A stretch of DNA of 64,000 bases from the NCBI GenBank assembly GCA_964023205.1, contig OZ026848.1, forward strand, positions 33,405,912 through 33,469,911. The letters run 5' to 3'. Of the stretch, positions 11,510 to 26,840 are shown in pieces. The stretch's first letter is position 1; each line of letters begins with the position of its first letter. The notes beneath the pieces were generated by a model that did no database searches, was not told the origin of the DNA, and saw nothing but the letters and a program-made list of their open reading frames with translations. The stretch comes from Lutraria lutraria (lineage: Eukaryota; Mollusca; Bivalvia; Venerida; Mactridae). Both the position numbers and the translations under genes were made by a program.

Positions 11510-14500
11510 CTGCTCACACATAGACATTGCATAAACTTAAATACTTCTTATACAAGACTACTGTCCACACATAGACATTGCATAAACTTAAATACTTCTT
11601 ATACAAGACTACTGCTCACACATAGACATTGAATACACTTAAATACTTCTTATACAAGACTACTGTCCACACATAGACATTGCATAAACTTAAATACTTC
11701 TTATACAAGACTACTGCTCACACATAGACATTGAATACACTTAAATACTTCTTATACAAGACTACTGCTCACACATAGACATTGCATAAACTTAAATACC
11801 TCTTATACAAGACTACTGTCCACACATAGACATTGCATAAACTTAAATACTTCTTATACAAGACTACTGCTCACACATAGACATTGCATAAAATTAAATA
11901 CTTCTTATACAAGACTACTGCTCACACATAGACATTGCATAAACTTAAATACTTCTTATACAAGACTACTGCTCACACATAGACATTGCATAAACTTAAA
12001 TACTTCTTATACAAGACTACTGTCCACACATAGACATTGCATAAACTTAAATACTTCTTATACAAGACTACTGCTCACACATAGACATTGAATACACTTA
12101 AATACTTCTTATACAAGACTACTGCTCACACATAGACATTGCATACACTTAAATACTTCTTATACAAGACTACTGCTCACACATAGACATTGAATACACT
12201 TAAATACTTCTTATACAAGACTACTGCTCACACATAGACATTGCATAAACTTAAATACTTCTTATACAAGACTACTGTCCACACATAGACATTGCATAAA
12301 CTTAAATACTTCTTATACAAGACTACTGCTCACACATAGACATTGCATACACTTAAATACTTCTTATACAAGACTACTGCTCACACATAGACATTGAATA
12401 CACTTAAATACTTCTTATACAAGACTACTGCTCACACATAGACATTGCATAAACTTAAATACTTCTTATACAAGACTACTGTCCACACATAGACATTGCA
12501 TAAACTTAAATACTTCTTATACAAGACTACTGCTCACAAATAGACATTGCATACACTTAAATACTTCTTATACAAGACTACTGCTCACACATAGACATTG
12601 CATACACTTAAATACTTCTTATACAAGACTACTGCTCACACATAGACATTGCATACACTTAAATACTTCTTATACAAGACTACTGTCCACACATACACAT
12701 TGCATAAACTTAAATACTTCTTATACAAGACTACTGTCCACACATAGACATTGCATACACTTAAATACTTCTTATACAAGACTACTGTCCACACATAGAC
12801 ATTGCATAAACTTAAATACTTCTTATACAAGACTACTGTCCACACATAGTCATTGCATAAACTTTAATACTTCTTATACAAGACTACTGCTCACACATAG
12901 ACATTGCAGAAACTTTAATACTTCTTATACAAGAATAAAGCTCACACATAGACATTGCATAAACTTTAATACTTCTTATACAAGAATACTGCTCACACAT
13001 AGACATTGAATACACTTAAATACTTCTTATACAAGACTACTGTCCACACATAGACATTGAATACACTTAAATACTTCTTATACAAGAATACTGCTCACAC
13101 ATAGACATGGCATAAACTTTAATACTTCTTATACAAGAATACTGCTCACACATAGACATTGCATAAACTTAAATACTTCTTATACAAGACTACTGTCCAC
13201 ACATAGACATTGCATAAACTTAAATACTTCTTATACAAGACTACTGCTCACAAATAGACATTGCATACACTTAAATACTTCTTATACAAGAATACTGCTC
13301 ACACATAGACATGGCATAAACTTTAATACTTCTTATACAAGAATACTGCTCACACATAGACATTGCATAAACTTAAATACTTCTTATACAAGACTACTGT
13401 CCACACATAGACATTGCATAAACTTAAATACTTCTTATACAAGACTACTGCTCACAAATAGACATTGCATACACTTAAATACTTCTTATACAAGAATACT
13501 GCTCACACATAGACATTGCATACACTTAAATACTTCTTATACAAGAATACTGCTCACACATAGACATTGCATAAACTTTAATACTTCTTATACAAGAATA
13601 CTGCTCACACATAGACATTGAATACACTTAAATACTTCTTATACAAGACTACTGTCCACACATAGACATTGCATACACTTAAATACTTCTTATACAAGAC
13701 TACTGTCCACACATAGACATTGCATAAACTTAAATACTTCTTATACAAGACTACTGTCCACACATAGTCATTGCATAAACTTTAATACTTCTTATACAAG
13801 ACTACTGCTCACACATAGACATTGCAGAAACTTTAATACTTCTTATACAAGAATAAAGCTCACACATAGACATTGCATAAACTTTAATACTTCTTATACA
13901 AGAATACTGCTCACACATAGACATTGAATACACTTAAATACTTCTTATACAAGACTACTGTCCACACATAGACATTGAATACACTTAAATACTTCTTATA
14001 CAAGAATACTGCTCACACATAGACATGGCATACACTTAAATACTTCTTATACAAGACTGCTGATCACACATAGACATTGCATAAACTTAAATACTTCTTA
14101 TACAAGAATACTGCTCACACATAGACATTGCATAAACTTAAATACTTCTTATACAAGAATACTGCTCACACATAGACATTGCATACACTTAAATACTTCT
14201 TATACAAGACTGCTGATCACACATAGACATTGCATAAACTTAAATACTTCTTATACAAGACTACTGCTCACACATAGACATTGAATACACTTAAATACTT
14301 CTTATACAAGACTACTGCTCACACATAGAAATTGCATAAACTTAAATACTTCTTATACAAGACTACTGCTCACACATAGACATTGCATAAACTTAAATAC
14401 TTCTTATACAAGACTACTGCTCACACATAGACATTGCATCAACTTAAATACTTCTTATACAAGACTACTGTCCACACATAGACATTGCATAAACTTAAAT

Positions 14501-17500
14501 ACTTCTTATACAAGACTACTGTCCACACATAGACATTGCATGAACTTAAATACTTCTTATACAAGACTACTGCTCACACATAGACATTGCATAAACTTAA
14601 ATACTTCTTATACAGGACTACTGTCCACACATAGACATTGCATAAACTTAAATACTTCTTATACAAGACTACTGTCCACACATAGACATTGCATAAACTT
14701 AAATACTTCTTATACAAGACTTCTGCTCACACATAGACATTGCATAAACTTAGATACTTCTTATACAAGACTACTGCTCACACATAGACATTGCATAAAC
14801 TTAAATACTTCTTATACAAGACTACTGTCCACACATAGACATTGCATAAACTTAAATACTTCTTATACAAGACTACTGCTCACACATAGACATTGAATAC
14901 ACTTAAATACTTCTTATACAAGACTACTGTCCACACATAGACATTGCATAAACTTAAATACTTCTTATACAAGACTACTGCTCACACATAGACATTGAAT
15001 ACACTTAAATACTTCTTATACAAGACTACTGCTCACACATAGACATTGCATAAACTTAAATACCTCTTATACAAGACTACTGTCCACACATAGACATTGC
15101 ATAAACTTAAATACTTCTTATACAAGACTACTGCTCACACATAGACATTGCATAAAATTAAATACTTCTTATACAAGACTACTGCTCACACATAGACATT
15201 GCATAAACTTAAATACTTCTTATACAAGACTACTGCTCACACATAGACATTGCATAAACTTAAATACTTCTTATACAAGACTACTGTCCACACATAGACA
15301 TTGCATAAACTTAAATACTTCTTATACAAGACTACTGCTCACACATAGACATTGAATACACTTAAATACTTCTTATACAAGACTACTGCTCACACATAGA
15401 CATTGCATACACTTAAATACTTCTTATACAAGACTACTGCTCACACATAGACATTGAATACACTTAAATACTTCTTATACAAGACTACTGCTCACACATA
15501 GACATTGCATAAACTTAAATACTTCTTATACAAGACTACTGTCCACACATAGACATTGCATAAACTTAAATACTTCTTATACAAGACTACTGCTCACACA
15601 TAGACATTGCATACACTTAAATACTTCTTATACAAGACTACTGCTCACACATAGACATTGAATACACTTAAATACTTCTTATACAAGACTACTGCTCACA
15701 CATAGACATTGCATAAACTTAAATACTTCTTATACAAGACTACTGTCCACACATAGACATTGCATAAACTTAAATACTTCTTATACAAGACTACTGCTCA
15801 CAAATAGACATTGCATACACTTAAATACTTCTTATACAAGACTACTGCTCACACATAGACATTGCATACACTTAAATACTTCTTATACAAGACTACTGCT
15901 CACACATAGACATTGCATACACTTAAATACTTCTTATACAAGACTACTGTCCACACATACACATTGCATAAACTTAAATACTTCTTATACAAGACTACTG
16001 TCCACACATAGACATTGCATACACTTAAATACTTCTTATACAAGACTACTGTCCACACATAGACATTGCATAAACTTAAATACTTCTTATACAAGACTAC
16101 TGTCCACACATAGTCATTGCATAAACTTTAATACTTCTTATACAAGACTACTGCTCACACATAGACATTGCAGAAACTTTAATACTTCTTATACAAGAAT
16201 AAAGCTCACACATAGACATTGCATAAACTTTAATACTTCTTATACAAGAATACTGCTCACACATAGACATTGAATACACTTAAATACTTCTTATACAAGA
16301 CTACTGTCCACACATAGACATTGAATACACTTAAATACTTCTTATACAAGAATACTGCTCACACATAGACATGGCATAAACTTTAATACTTCTTATACAA
16401 GAATACTGCTCACACATAGACATTGCATAAACTTAAATACTTCTTATACAAGACTACTGTCCACACATAGACATTGCATAAACTTAAATACTTCTTATAC
16501 AAGACTACTGCTCACAAATAGACATTGCATACACTTAAATACTTCTTATACAAGAATACTGCTCACACATAGACATGGCATAAACTTTAATACTTCTTAT
16601 ACAAGAATACTGCTCACACATAGACATTGCATAAACTTAAATACTTCTTATACAAGACTACTGTCCACACATAGACATTGCATAAACTTAAATACTTCTT
16701 ATACAAGACTACTGCTCACAAATAGACATTGCATACACTTAAATACTTCTTATACAAGAATACTGCTCACACATAGACATTGCATACACTTAAATACTTC
16801 TTATACAAGAATACTGCTCACACATAGACATTGCATAAACTTTAATACTTCTTATACAAGAATACTGCTCACACATAGACATTGAATACACTTAAATACT
16901 TCTTATACAAGACTACTGTCCACACATAGACATTGCATACACTTAAATACTTCTTATACAAGACTACTGTCCACACATAGACATTGCATAAACTTAAATA
17001 CTTCTTATACAAGACTACTGTCCACACATAGTCATTGCATAAACTTTAATACTTCTTATACAAGACTACTGCTCACACATAGACATTGCAGAAACTTTAA
17101 TACTTCTTATACAAGAATAAAGCTCACACATAGACATTGCATAAACTTTAATACTTCTTATACAAGAATACTGCTCACACATAGACATTGAATACACTTA
17201 AATACTTCTTATACAAGACTACTGTCCACACATAGACATTGAATACACTTAAATACTTCTTATACAAGAATACTGCTCACACATAGACATGGCATACACT
17301 TAAATACTTCTTATACAAGACTGCTGATCACACATAGACATTGCATAAACTTAAATACTTCTTATACAAGAATACTGCTCACACATAGACATTGCATAAA
17401 CTTAAATACTTCTTATACAAGAATACTGCTCACACATAGACATTGCATACACTTAAATACTTCTTATACAAGACTGCTGATCACACATAGACATTGCATA

Positions 17501-18080
17501 AACTTAAATACTTCTTATACAAGACTACTGCTCACACATAGACATTGAATACACTTAAATACTTCTTATACAAGACTACTGCTCACACATAGAAATTGCA
17601 TAAACTTAAATACTTCTTATACAAGACTACTGCTCACACATAGACATTGCATAAACTTAAATACTTCTTATACAAGACTACTGCTCACACATAGACATTG
17701 CATCAACTTAAATACTTCTTATACAAGACTACTGTCCACACATAGACATTGCATAAACTTAAATACTTCTTATACAAGACTACTGTCCACACATAGACAT
17801 TGCATGAACTTAAATACTTCTTATACAAGACTACTGCTCACACATAGACATTGCATAAACTTAAATACTTCTTATACAGGACTACTGTCCACACATAGAC
17901 ATTGCATAAACTTAAATACTTCTTATACAAGACTACTGTCCACACATAGACATTGCATAAACTTAAATACTTCTTATACAAGACTTCTGCTCACACATAG
18001 ACATTGCATAAACTTAGATACTTCTTATACAAGACTACTGCTCACACATAGACATTGCATAAACTTAAATACTTCTTATA
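11510..18080. repeat. tandem duplication inside the satellite, period 3,264 bp (64 units)
   Basis: Rare variants recur exactly 3,264 bp apart: AATACCTC at 11796 and 15060, GAATAAAGCTC near 12932/16196 and 13856/17120, and the CATGAACTT unit at 14540 and 17804. Matching starts near 11,510 and ends near 14,860 in the first copy, which is where the second copy starts. The two copies are therefore adjacent. Edges are accurate to about one unit. Confidence 0.85.
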
Positions 18081-21000
18081 CAAGACTACTGTCCACACAT
18101 AGACATTGCATAAACTTAAATACTTCTTATACAAGACTACTGTCCACACATAGACATTGCATAAACTTAAATACTTCTTATACAAGACTACTGCTCACAC
18201 ATAGACATTGCATAAACTTAAATACTTCTTATACAAGACTACTGTCCACACATAGACATTGCATACACTTAAATACTTCTTATACAAGACTACTGCTCAC
18301 ACATAGACATTGCATACACTTAAATACTTCTTATACAAGACTACTGCTCACACATAGACATTGCATAAACTTAAATACTTCTTATACAAGACTACTGCTC
18401 ACACATAGACATTGCATACACTTAAATACTTCTTATACAAGACTACTGCTCACACATAGACATCGCATACACTTAAATACTTCTTATACAAGACTACTGC
18501 TCACACATAGACATTGCATACACTTGAATACATCTTATACAAGACTACTGCTCACACATAGACATTGCATAAACTTAAATACTTCTTATACAAGACTACT
18601 GCTCACACATAGACATTGCATACACTTAAATACTTCTTATACAAGACTACTGCTCACACATAGACATTGCATACACTTAAATACTTCTTATACAAGACTA
18701 CTGCTCACACAAAGACATTGCATAAACTTAAATACTTCTTATACAAGACTACTGCTAACACATAGACATTGCATAAACTTAAATACTTCTTATACAAGAC
18801 TACTGCTCACACATAGACATTGCATACACTTAAATACTTCTTATACAAGACTGCTGCTCACACATAGACATTGCATACACTTAAATACTTCTTATACAAG
18901 ACTACTGCTCACACATAGACATTGAATACACTTAAATACTTCTTATACAAGACTACTGCTCACACATAGACATTGCATAAACTTAAATACTTCTTATACA
19001 AGACTACTGCTCACACATAGACATTGCATAAACTTAAATACTTCTTATACAAGACTACTGTCCACACATAGACATTGCATAAACTTAAATACTTCTTATA
19101 CAAGACTACTGCTCACACATAGACATTGCATAAACTTAAATACTTCTTATACAGGACTACTGTCCACACATAGACATTGCATAAACTTAAATACTTCTTA
19201 TACAAGACTACTATCCACACATAGACATTGCATAAACTTAAATACTTCTTATACAAGACTACTGCTCACACATAGACATTGCATAAACTTAGATACTTCT
19301 TATACAAGACTACTGCTCACACATAGACATTGCATAAACTTAAATACTTCTTATACAAGACTACTGTCCACACATAGACATTGCATAAACTTAAATACTT
19401 CTTATACAAGACTACTGTCCACACATAGACATTGCATAAACTTAAATACTTCTTATACAAGACTACTGCTCACACATAGACATTGCATAAACTTAAATAC
19501 TTCTTATACAAGACTACTGCTCACACATAGACATTGCATAAACTTAAATACTTCTTATACAAGACTACTGCTCACACATAGACATTGCATAAACTTAAAT
19601 ACTTCTTATACAAGACTACTGTCCACACATAGACATTGCATAAACTTAAATACTTCTTATACAAGACTACTGCTCACACATAGACATTGCATAAACTTAA
19701 ATACTTCTTATACAAGACTACTGCTCACACATAGACATTGCATAAACTTTAATACTTCTTATACAAGACTACTGCTAACACATAGACATTGCATAAACTT
19801 AAATACTTCTTATACAAGACTACTGCTCACACATAGACATTGCATAAACTTAAATACTTCTTATACAAGAATACTGCTCACACATAGACATTGCATAAAC
19901 TTTAATACTTCTTATACAAGACTACTGCTCACACATAGACATTGCATAAACTTTAATACTTCTTATACAAGAATACTGCTCACACATAGACATTGCATAA
20001 ACTTTAATACTTCTTATATAAGAATACTGCTCACACATAGACATTGCATAAACTTTAATACTTCTTATACAAGAATACTGCTCACACATAGACATTGCAT
20101 AAACTTTAATACTTCTTATACAAGAATACTGCTCACACATAGACATTGCATACACTTAAATACTTCTTATACAAGACTACTGCTCACACATAGACATTGC
20201 ATAAACTTAAATACTTCTTATACAAGACTACTGTCCACACATAGACATTGCATAAACTTAAATACTTCTTATACAAGACTACTGCTCACACATAGACATT
20301 GCATACACTTAAATACTTCTTATACAAGACTACTGCTCACACATAGACATTGCATAAACTTAAATACTTCTTATACAAGACTACTGTCCACACATAGACA
20401 TTGCATAAACTTAAATACTTCTTATACAAGACTACTGCTCACACATAGACATTGCATAAACTTAAATACTTCTTATACAAGACTACTGCTCACACATAGA
20501 CATTGCATACACTTAAATACTTCTTATACAAGACTACTGCTCACACATAGACATTGCATACACTTAAATACTTCTTATACAAGACTACTGCTCACACATA
20601 GACATTGCATACACTTGAATACTTCTTATACAAGACTACTGCTCACACATAGACATTGCATAAACTTAAATACTTCTTATACAAGACTACTGCTCACACA
20701 TAGACATTGCATACACTTAAATACTTCTAATACAAGACTACTGCTCACACATAGACATTGCATACACTTAAATACTTCTTATACAAGACTACTGCTCACA
20801 CAAAGACATTGCATAAACTTAAATACTTCTTATACAAGACTACTGCTCACACATAGACATTGCATAAACTTAAATACTTCTTATACAAGACTACTGCTCA
20901 CACATAGACATTGAATACACTTAAATACTTCTTATACAAGACTACTGCTCACACATAGAAATTGCATAAACTTAAATACTTCTTAATCAAGACTACTGCT

Positions 21001-24000
21001 CACACATAGACATTGCATAAACTTAAATACTTCTTATACAAGACTACTGCTCACACATAGACATTGCATCAACTTAAATACTTCTTATACAAGACTACTG
21101 TCCACACATAGACATTGCATACACTTAAATACTTCTTATACAAGACTACTGTCCACACATAGACATTGCATGAACTTAAATACTTCTTATACAAGACTAC
21201 TGCTCACACATAGACATTGCATAAACTTAAATACTTCTTATACAGGACTACTGTCCACACATAGACATTGCATAAACTTAAATACTTCTTATACAAGACT
21301 ACTGTCCACACATAGACATTGCATAAACTTAAATACTTCTTATACAAGACTACTGCTCACACATAGACATTGCACAAACTTAGATACTTCTTATACAAGA
21401 CTACTGCTCACACATAGACATTGCATAAACTTAAATACTTCTTATACAAGACTACTGTCCACACATAGACATTGCATAAACTTAAATACTTCTTATACAA
21501 GACTACTGTCCACACATAGACATTGCATAAACTTAAATACTTCTTATACAAGACTACTGCTCACACATAGACATTGCATACACTTAAATACTTCTTATAC
21601 AAGACTACTGCTCACACATAGACATTGCATAAACTTAAATACTTCTTATACAAGACTACTGTCCACACATAGACATTGCATACACTTAAATACTTCTTAT
21701 ACAAGAATACTGCTCACACATAGACATGGCATAAACTTTAATACTTCTTATACAAGAATACTGCTCACACATAGACATTGCATAAACTTAAATACTTCTT
21801 ATACAAGACTACTGTCCACACATAGACATTGCATAAACTTAAATACTTCTTATACAAGACTACTGCTCACAAATAGACATTGCATACACTTAAATACTTC
21901 TTATACAAGAATACTGCTCACACATAGACATTGCATACACTTAAATACTTCTTATACAAGAATACTGCTCACACATAGACATTGCATAAACTTTAATACT
22001 TCTTATACAAGAATACTGCTCACACATAGACATTGAATACACTTAAATACTTCTTATACAAGACTACTGTCCACACATAGACATTGCATACACTTAAATA
22101 CTTCTTATACAAGACTACTGTCCACACATAGACATTGCATAAACTTAAATACTTCTTATACAAGACTACTGTCCACACATAGTCATTGCATAAACTTTAA
22201 TACTTCTTATACAAGACTACTGCTCACACATAGACATTGCAGAAACTTTAATACTTCTTATACAAGAATAAAGCTCACACATAGACATTGCATAAACTTT
22301 AATACTTCTTATACAAGAATACTGCTCACACATAGACATTGAATACACTTAAATACTTCTTATACAAGACTACTGTCCACACATAGACATTGAATACACT
22401 TAAATACTTCTTATACAAGAATACTGCTCACACATAGACATGGCATACACTTAAATACTTCTTATACAAGACTGCTGATCACACATAGACATTGCATAAA
22501 CTTAAATACTTCTTATACAAGAATACTGCTCACACATAGACATTGCATAAACTTAAATACTTCTTATACAAGAATACTGCTCACACATAGACATTGCATA
22601 CACTTAAATACTTCTTATACAAGACTGCTGATCACACATAGACATTGCATAAACTTAAATACTTCTTATACAAGACTACTGCTCACACATAGACATTGAA
22701 TACACTTAAATACTTCTTATACAAGACTACTGCTCACACATAGAAATTGCATAAACTTAAATACTTCTTATACAAGACTACTGCTCACACATAGACATTG
22801 CATAAACTTAAATACTTCTTATACAAGACTACTGCTCACACATAGACATTGCATCAACTTAAATACTTCTTATACAAGACTACTGTCCACACATAGACAT
22901 TGCATAAACTTAAATACTTCTTATACAAGACTACTGTCCACACATAGACATTGCATGAACTTAAATACTTCTTATACAAGACTACTGCTCACACATAGAC
23001 ATTGCATAAACTTAAATACTTCTTATACAGGACTACTGTCCACACATAGACATTGCATAAACTTAAATACTTCTTATACAAGACTACTGTCCACACATAG
23101 ACATTGCATAAACTTAAATACTTCTTATACAAGACTTCTGCTCACACATAGACATTGCATAAACTTAGATACTTCTTATACAAGACTACTGCTCACACAT
23201 AGACATTGCATAAACTTAAATACTTCTTATACAAGACTACTGTCCACACATAGACATTGCATAAACTTAAATACTTCTTATACAAGACTACTGTCCACAC
23301 ATAGACATTGCATAAACTTAAATACTTCTTATACAAGACTACTGCTCACACATAGACATTGCATAAACTTAAATACTTCTTATACAAGACTACTGTCCAC
23401 ACATAGACATTGCATACACTTAAATACTTCTTATACAAGACTACTGCTCACACATAGACATTGCATACACTTAAATACTTCTTATACAAGACTACTGCTC
23501 ACACATAGACATTGCATAAACTTAAATACTTCTTATACAAGACTACTGCTCACACATAGACATTGCATACACTTAAATACTTCTTATACAAGACTACTGC
23601 TCACACATAGACATCGCATACACTTAAATACTTCTTATACAAGACTACTGCTCACACATAGACATTGCATACACTTGAATACATCTTATACAAGACTACT
23701 GCTCACACATAGACATTGCATAAACTTAAATACTTCTTATACAAGACTACTGCTCACACATAGACATTGCATACACTTAAATACTTCTTATACAAGACTA
23801 CTGCTCACACATAGACATTGCATACACTTAAATACTTCTTATACAAGACTACTGCTCACACAAAGACATTGCATAAACTTAAATACTTCTTATACAAGAC
23901 TACTGCTAACACATAGACATTGCATAAACTTAAATACTTCTTATACAAGACTACTGCTCACACATAGACATTGCATACACTTAAATACTTCTTATACAAG

Positions 24001-26840
24001 ACTGCTGCTCACACATAGACATTGCATACACTTAAATACTTCTTATACAAGACTACTGCTCACACATAGACATTGAATACACTTAAATACTTCTTATACA
24101 AGACTACTGCTCACACATAGACATTGCATAAACTTAAATACTTCTTATACAAGACTACTGCTCACACATAGACATTGCATAAACTTAAATACTTCTTATA
24201 CAAGACTACTGTCCACACATAGACATTGCATAAACTTAAATACTTCTTATACAAGACTACTGCTCACACATAGACATTGCATAAACTTAAATACTTCTTA
24301 TACAGGACTACTGTCCACACATAGACATTGCATAAACTTAAATACTTCTTATACAAGACTACTATCCACACATAGACATTGCATAAACTTAAATACTTCT
24401 TATACAAGACTACTGCTCACACATAGACATTGCATAAACTTAGATACTTCTTATACAAGACTACTGCTCACACATAGACATTGCATAAACTTAAATACTT
24501 CTTATACAAGACTACTGTCCACACATAGACATTGCATAAACTTAAATACTTCTTATACAAGACTACTGTCCACACATAGACATTGCATAAACTTAAATAC
24601 TTCTTATACAAGACTACTGCTCACACATAGACATTGCATAAACTTAAATACTTCTTATACAAGACTACTGCTCACACATAGACATTGCATAAACTTAAAT
24701 ACTTCTTATACAAGACTACTGCTCACACATAGACATTGCATAAACTTAAATACTTCTTATACAAGACTACTGTCCACACATAGACATTGCATAAACTTAA
24801 ATACTTCTTATACAAGACTACTGCTCACACATAGACATTGCATAAACTTAAACACTTCTTATACAAGACTACTGCTCACACATAGACATTGCATAAACTT
24901 TAATACTTCTTATACAAGACTACTGCTAACACATAGACATTGCATAAACTTAAATACTTCTTATACAAGACTACTGCTCACACATAGACATTGCATAAAC
25001 TTAAATACTTCTTATACAAGAATACTGCTCACACATAGACATTGCATAAACTTTAATACTTCTTATACAAGACTACTGCTCACACATAGACATTGCATAA
25101 ACTTTAATACTTCTTATACAAGAATACTGCTCACACATAGACATTGCATAAACTTTAATACTTCTTATATAAGAATACTGCTCACACATAGACATTGCAT
25201 AAACTTTAATACTTCTTATACAAGAATACTGCTCACACATAGACATTGCATAAACTTTAATACTTCTTATACAAGAATACTGCTCACACATAGACATTGC
25301 ATACACTTAAATACTTCTTATACAAGACTACTGCTCACACATAGACATTGCATAAACTTAAATACTTCTTATACAAGACTACTGTCCACACATAGACATT
25401 GCATAAACTTAAATACTTCTTATACAAGACTACTGCTCACACATAGACATTGCATACACTTAAATACTTCTTATACAAGACTACTGCTCACACATAGACA
25501 TTGCATAAACTTAAATACTTCTTATACAAGACTACTGTCCACACATAGACATTGCATAAACTTAAATACTTCTTATACAAGACTACTGCTCACACATAGA
25601 CATTGCATAAACTTAAATACTTCTTATACAAGACTACTGCTCACACATAGACATTGCATACACTTAAATACTTCTTATACAAGACTACTGCTCACACATA
25701 GACATTGCATACACTTAAATACTTCTTATACAAGACTACTGCTCACACATAGACATTGCATACACTTGAATACTTCTTATACAAGACTACTGCTCACACA
25801 TAGACATTGCATAAACTTAAATACTTCTTATACAAGACTACTGCTCACACATAGACATTGCATACACTTAAATACTTCTAATACAAGACTACTGCTCACA
25901 CATAGACATTGCATACACTTAAATACTTCTTATACAAGACTACTGCTCACACAAAGACATTGCATAAACTTAAATACTTCTTATACAAGACTACTGCTCA
26001 CACATAGACATTGCATAAACTTAAATACTTCTTATACAAGACTACTGCTCACACATAGACATTGAATACACTTAAATACTTCTTATACAAGACTACTGCT
26101 CACACATAGAAATTGCGTAAACTTAAATACTTCTTAATCAAGACTACTGCTCACACATAGACATTGCATAAACTTAAATACTTCTTATACAAGACTACTG
26201 CTCACACATAGACATTGCATCAACTTAAATACTTCTTATACAAGACTACTGTCCACACATAGACATTGCATAACTTAAATACTTCTTATACAAGACTACT
26301 GTCCACACATAGACATTGCATGAACTTAAATACTTCTTATACAAGACTACTGCTCACACATAGACATTGCATAAACTTAAATACTTCTTATACAGGACTA
26401 CTGTCCACACATAGACATTGCATAAACTTAAATACTTCTTATACAAGACTACTGTCCACACATAGACATTGCATAAACTTAAATACTTCTTATACAAGAC
26501 TACTGCTCACACATAGACATTGCACAAACTTAGATACTTCTTATACAAGACTACTGCTCACACATAGACATTGCATAAACTTAAATACTTCTTATACAAG
26601 ACTACTGTCCACACATAGACATTGCATAAACTTAAATACTTCTTATACAAGACTACTGTCCACACATAGACATTGCATAAACTTAAATACTTCTTATACA
26701 AGACTACTGCTCACACATAGACATTGCATACACTTAAATACTTCTTATACAAGACTACTGCTCACACATAGACATTGCATAAACTTAAATACTTCTTATA
26801 CAAGACTACTGTCCACACATAGACATTGCATACACTTAAA
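16525..26840. repeat. tandem duplication inside the satellite, period 5,151 bp (101 units)
   Basis: Two adjacent copies, about 16,525-21,680 and 21,680-26,840. Markers 5,151 bp apart include GACATGGCATAAAC (16571/21722), the CATGAACTT unit (17804/22955), TTATATAAG (20014/25165) and CTTAATCAAG (20983/26134). The frame at 17804-18925 and that at 22955-24076 encode identical 373-residue strings. The few differences I saw are AAACACTT near 24,850, GCGTAAAC near 26,116 and a one-base loss at 26,271. The copies are nearly identical, so the event is recent. It includes part of the older 3,264-bp duplication. Confidence 0.88.
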
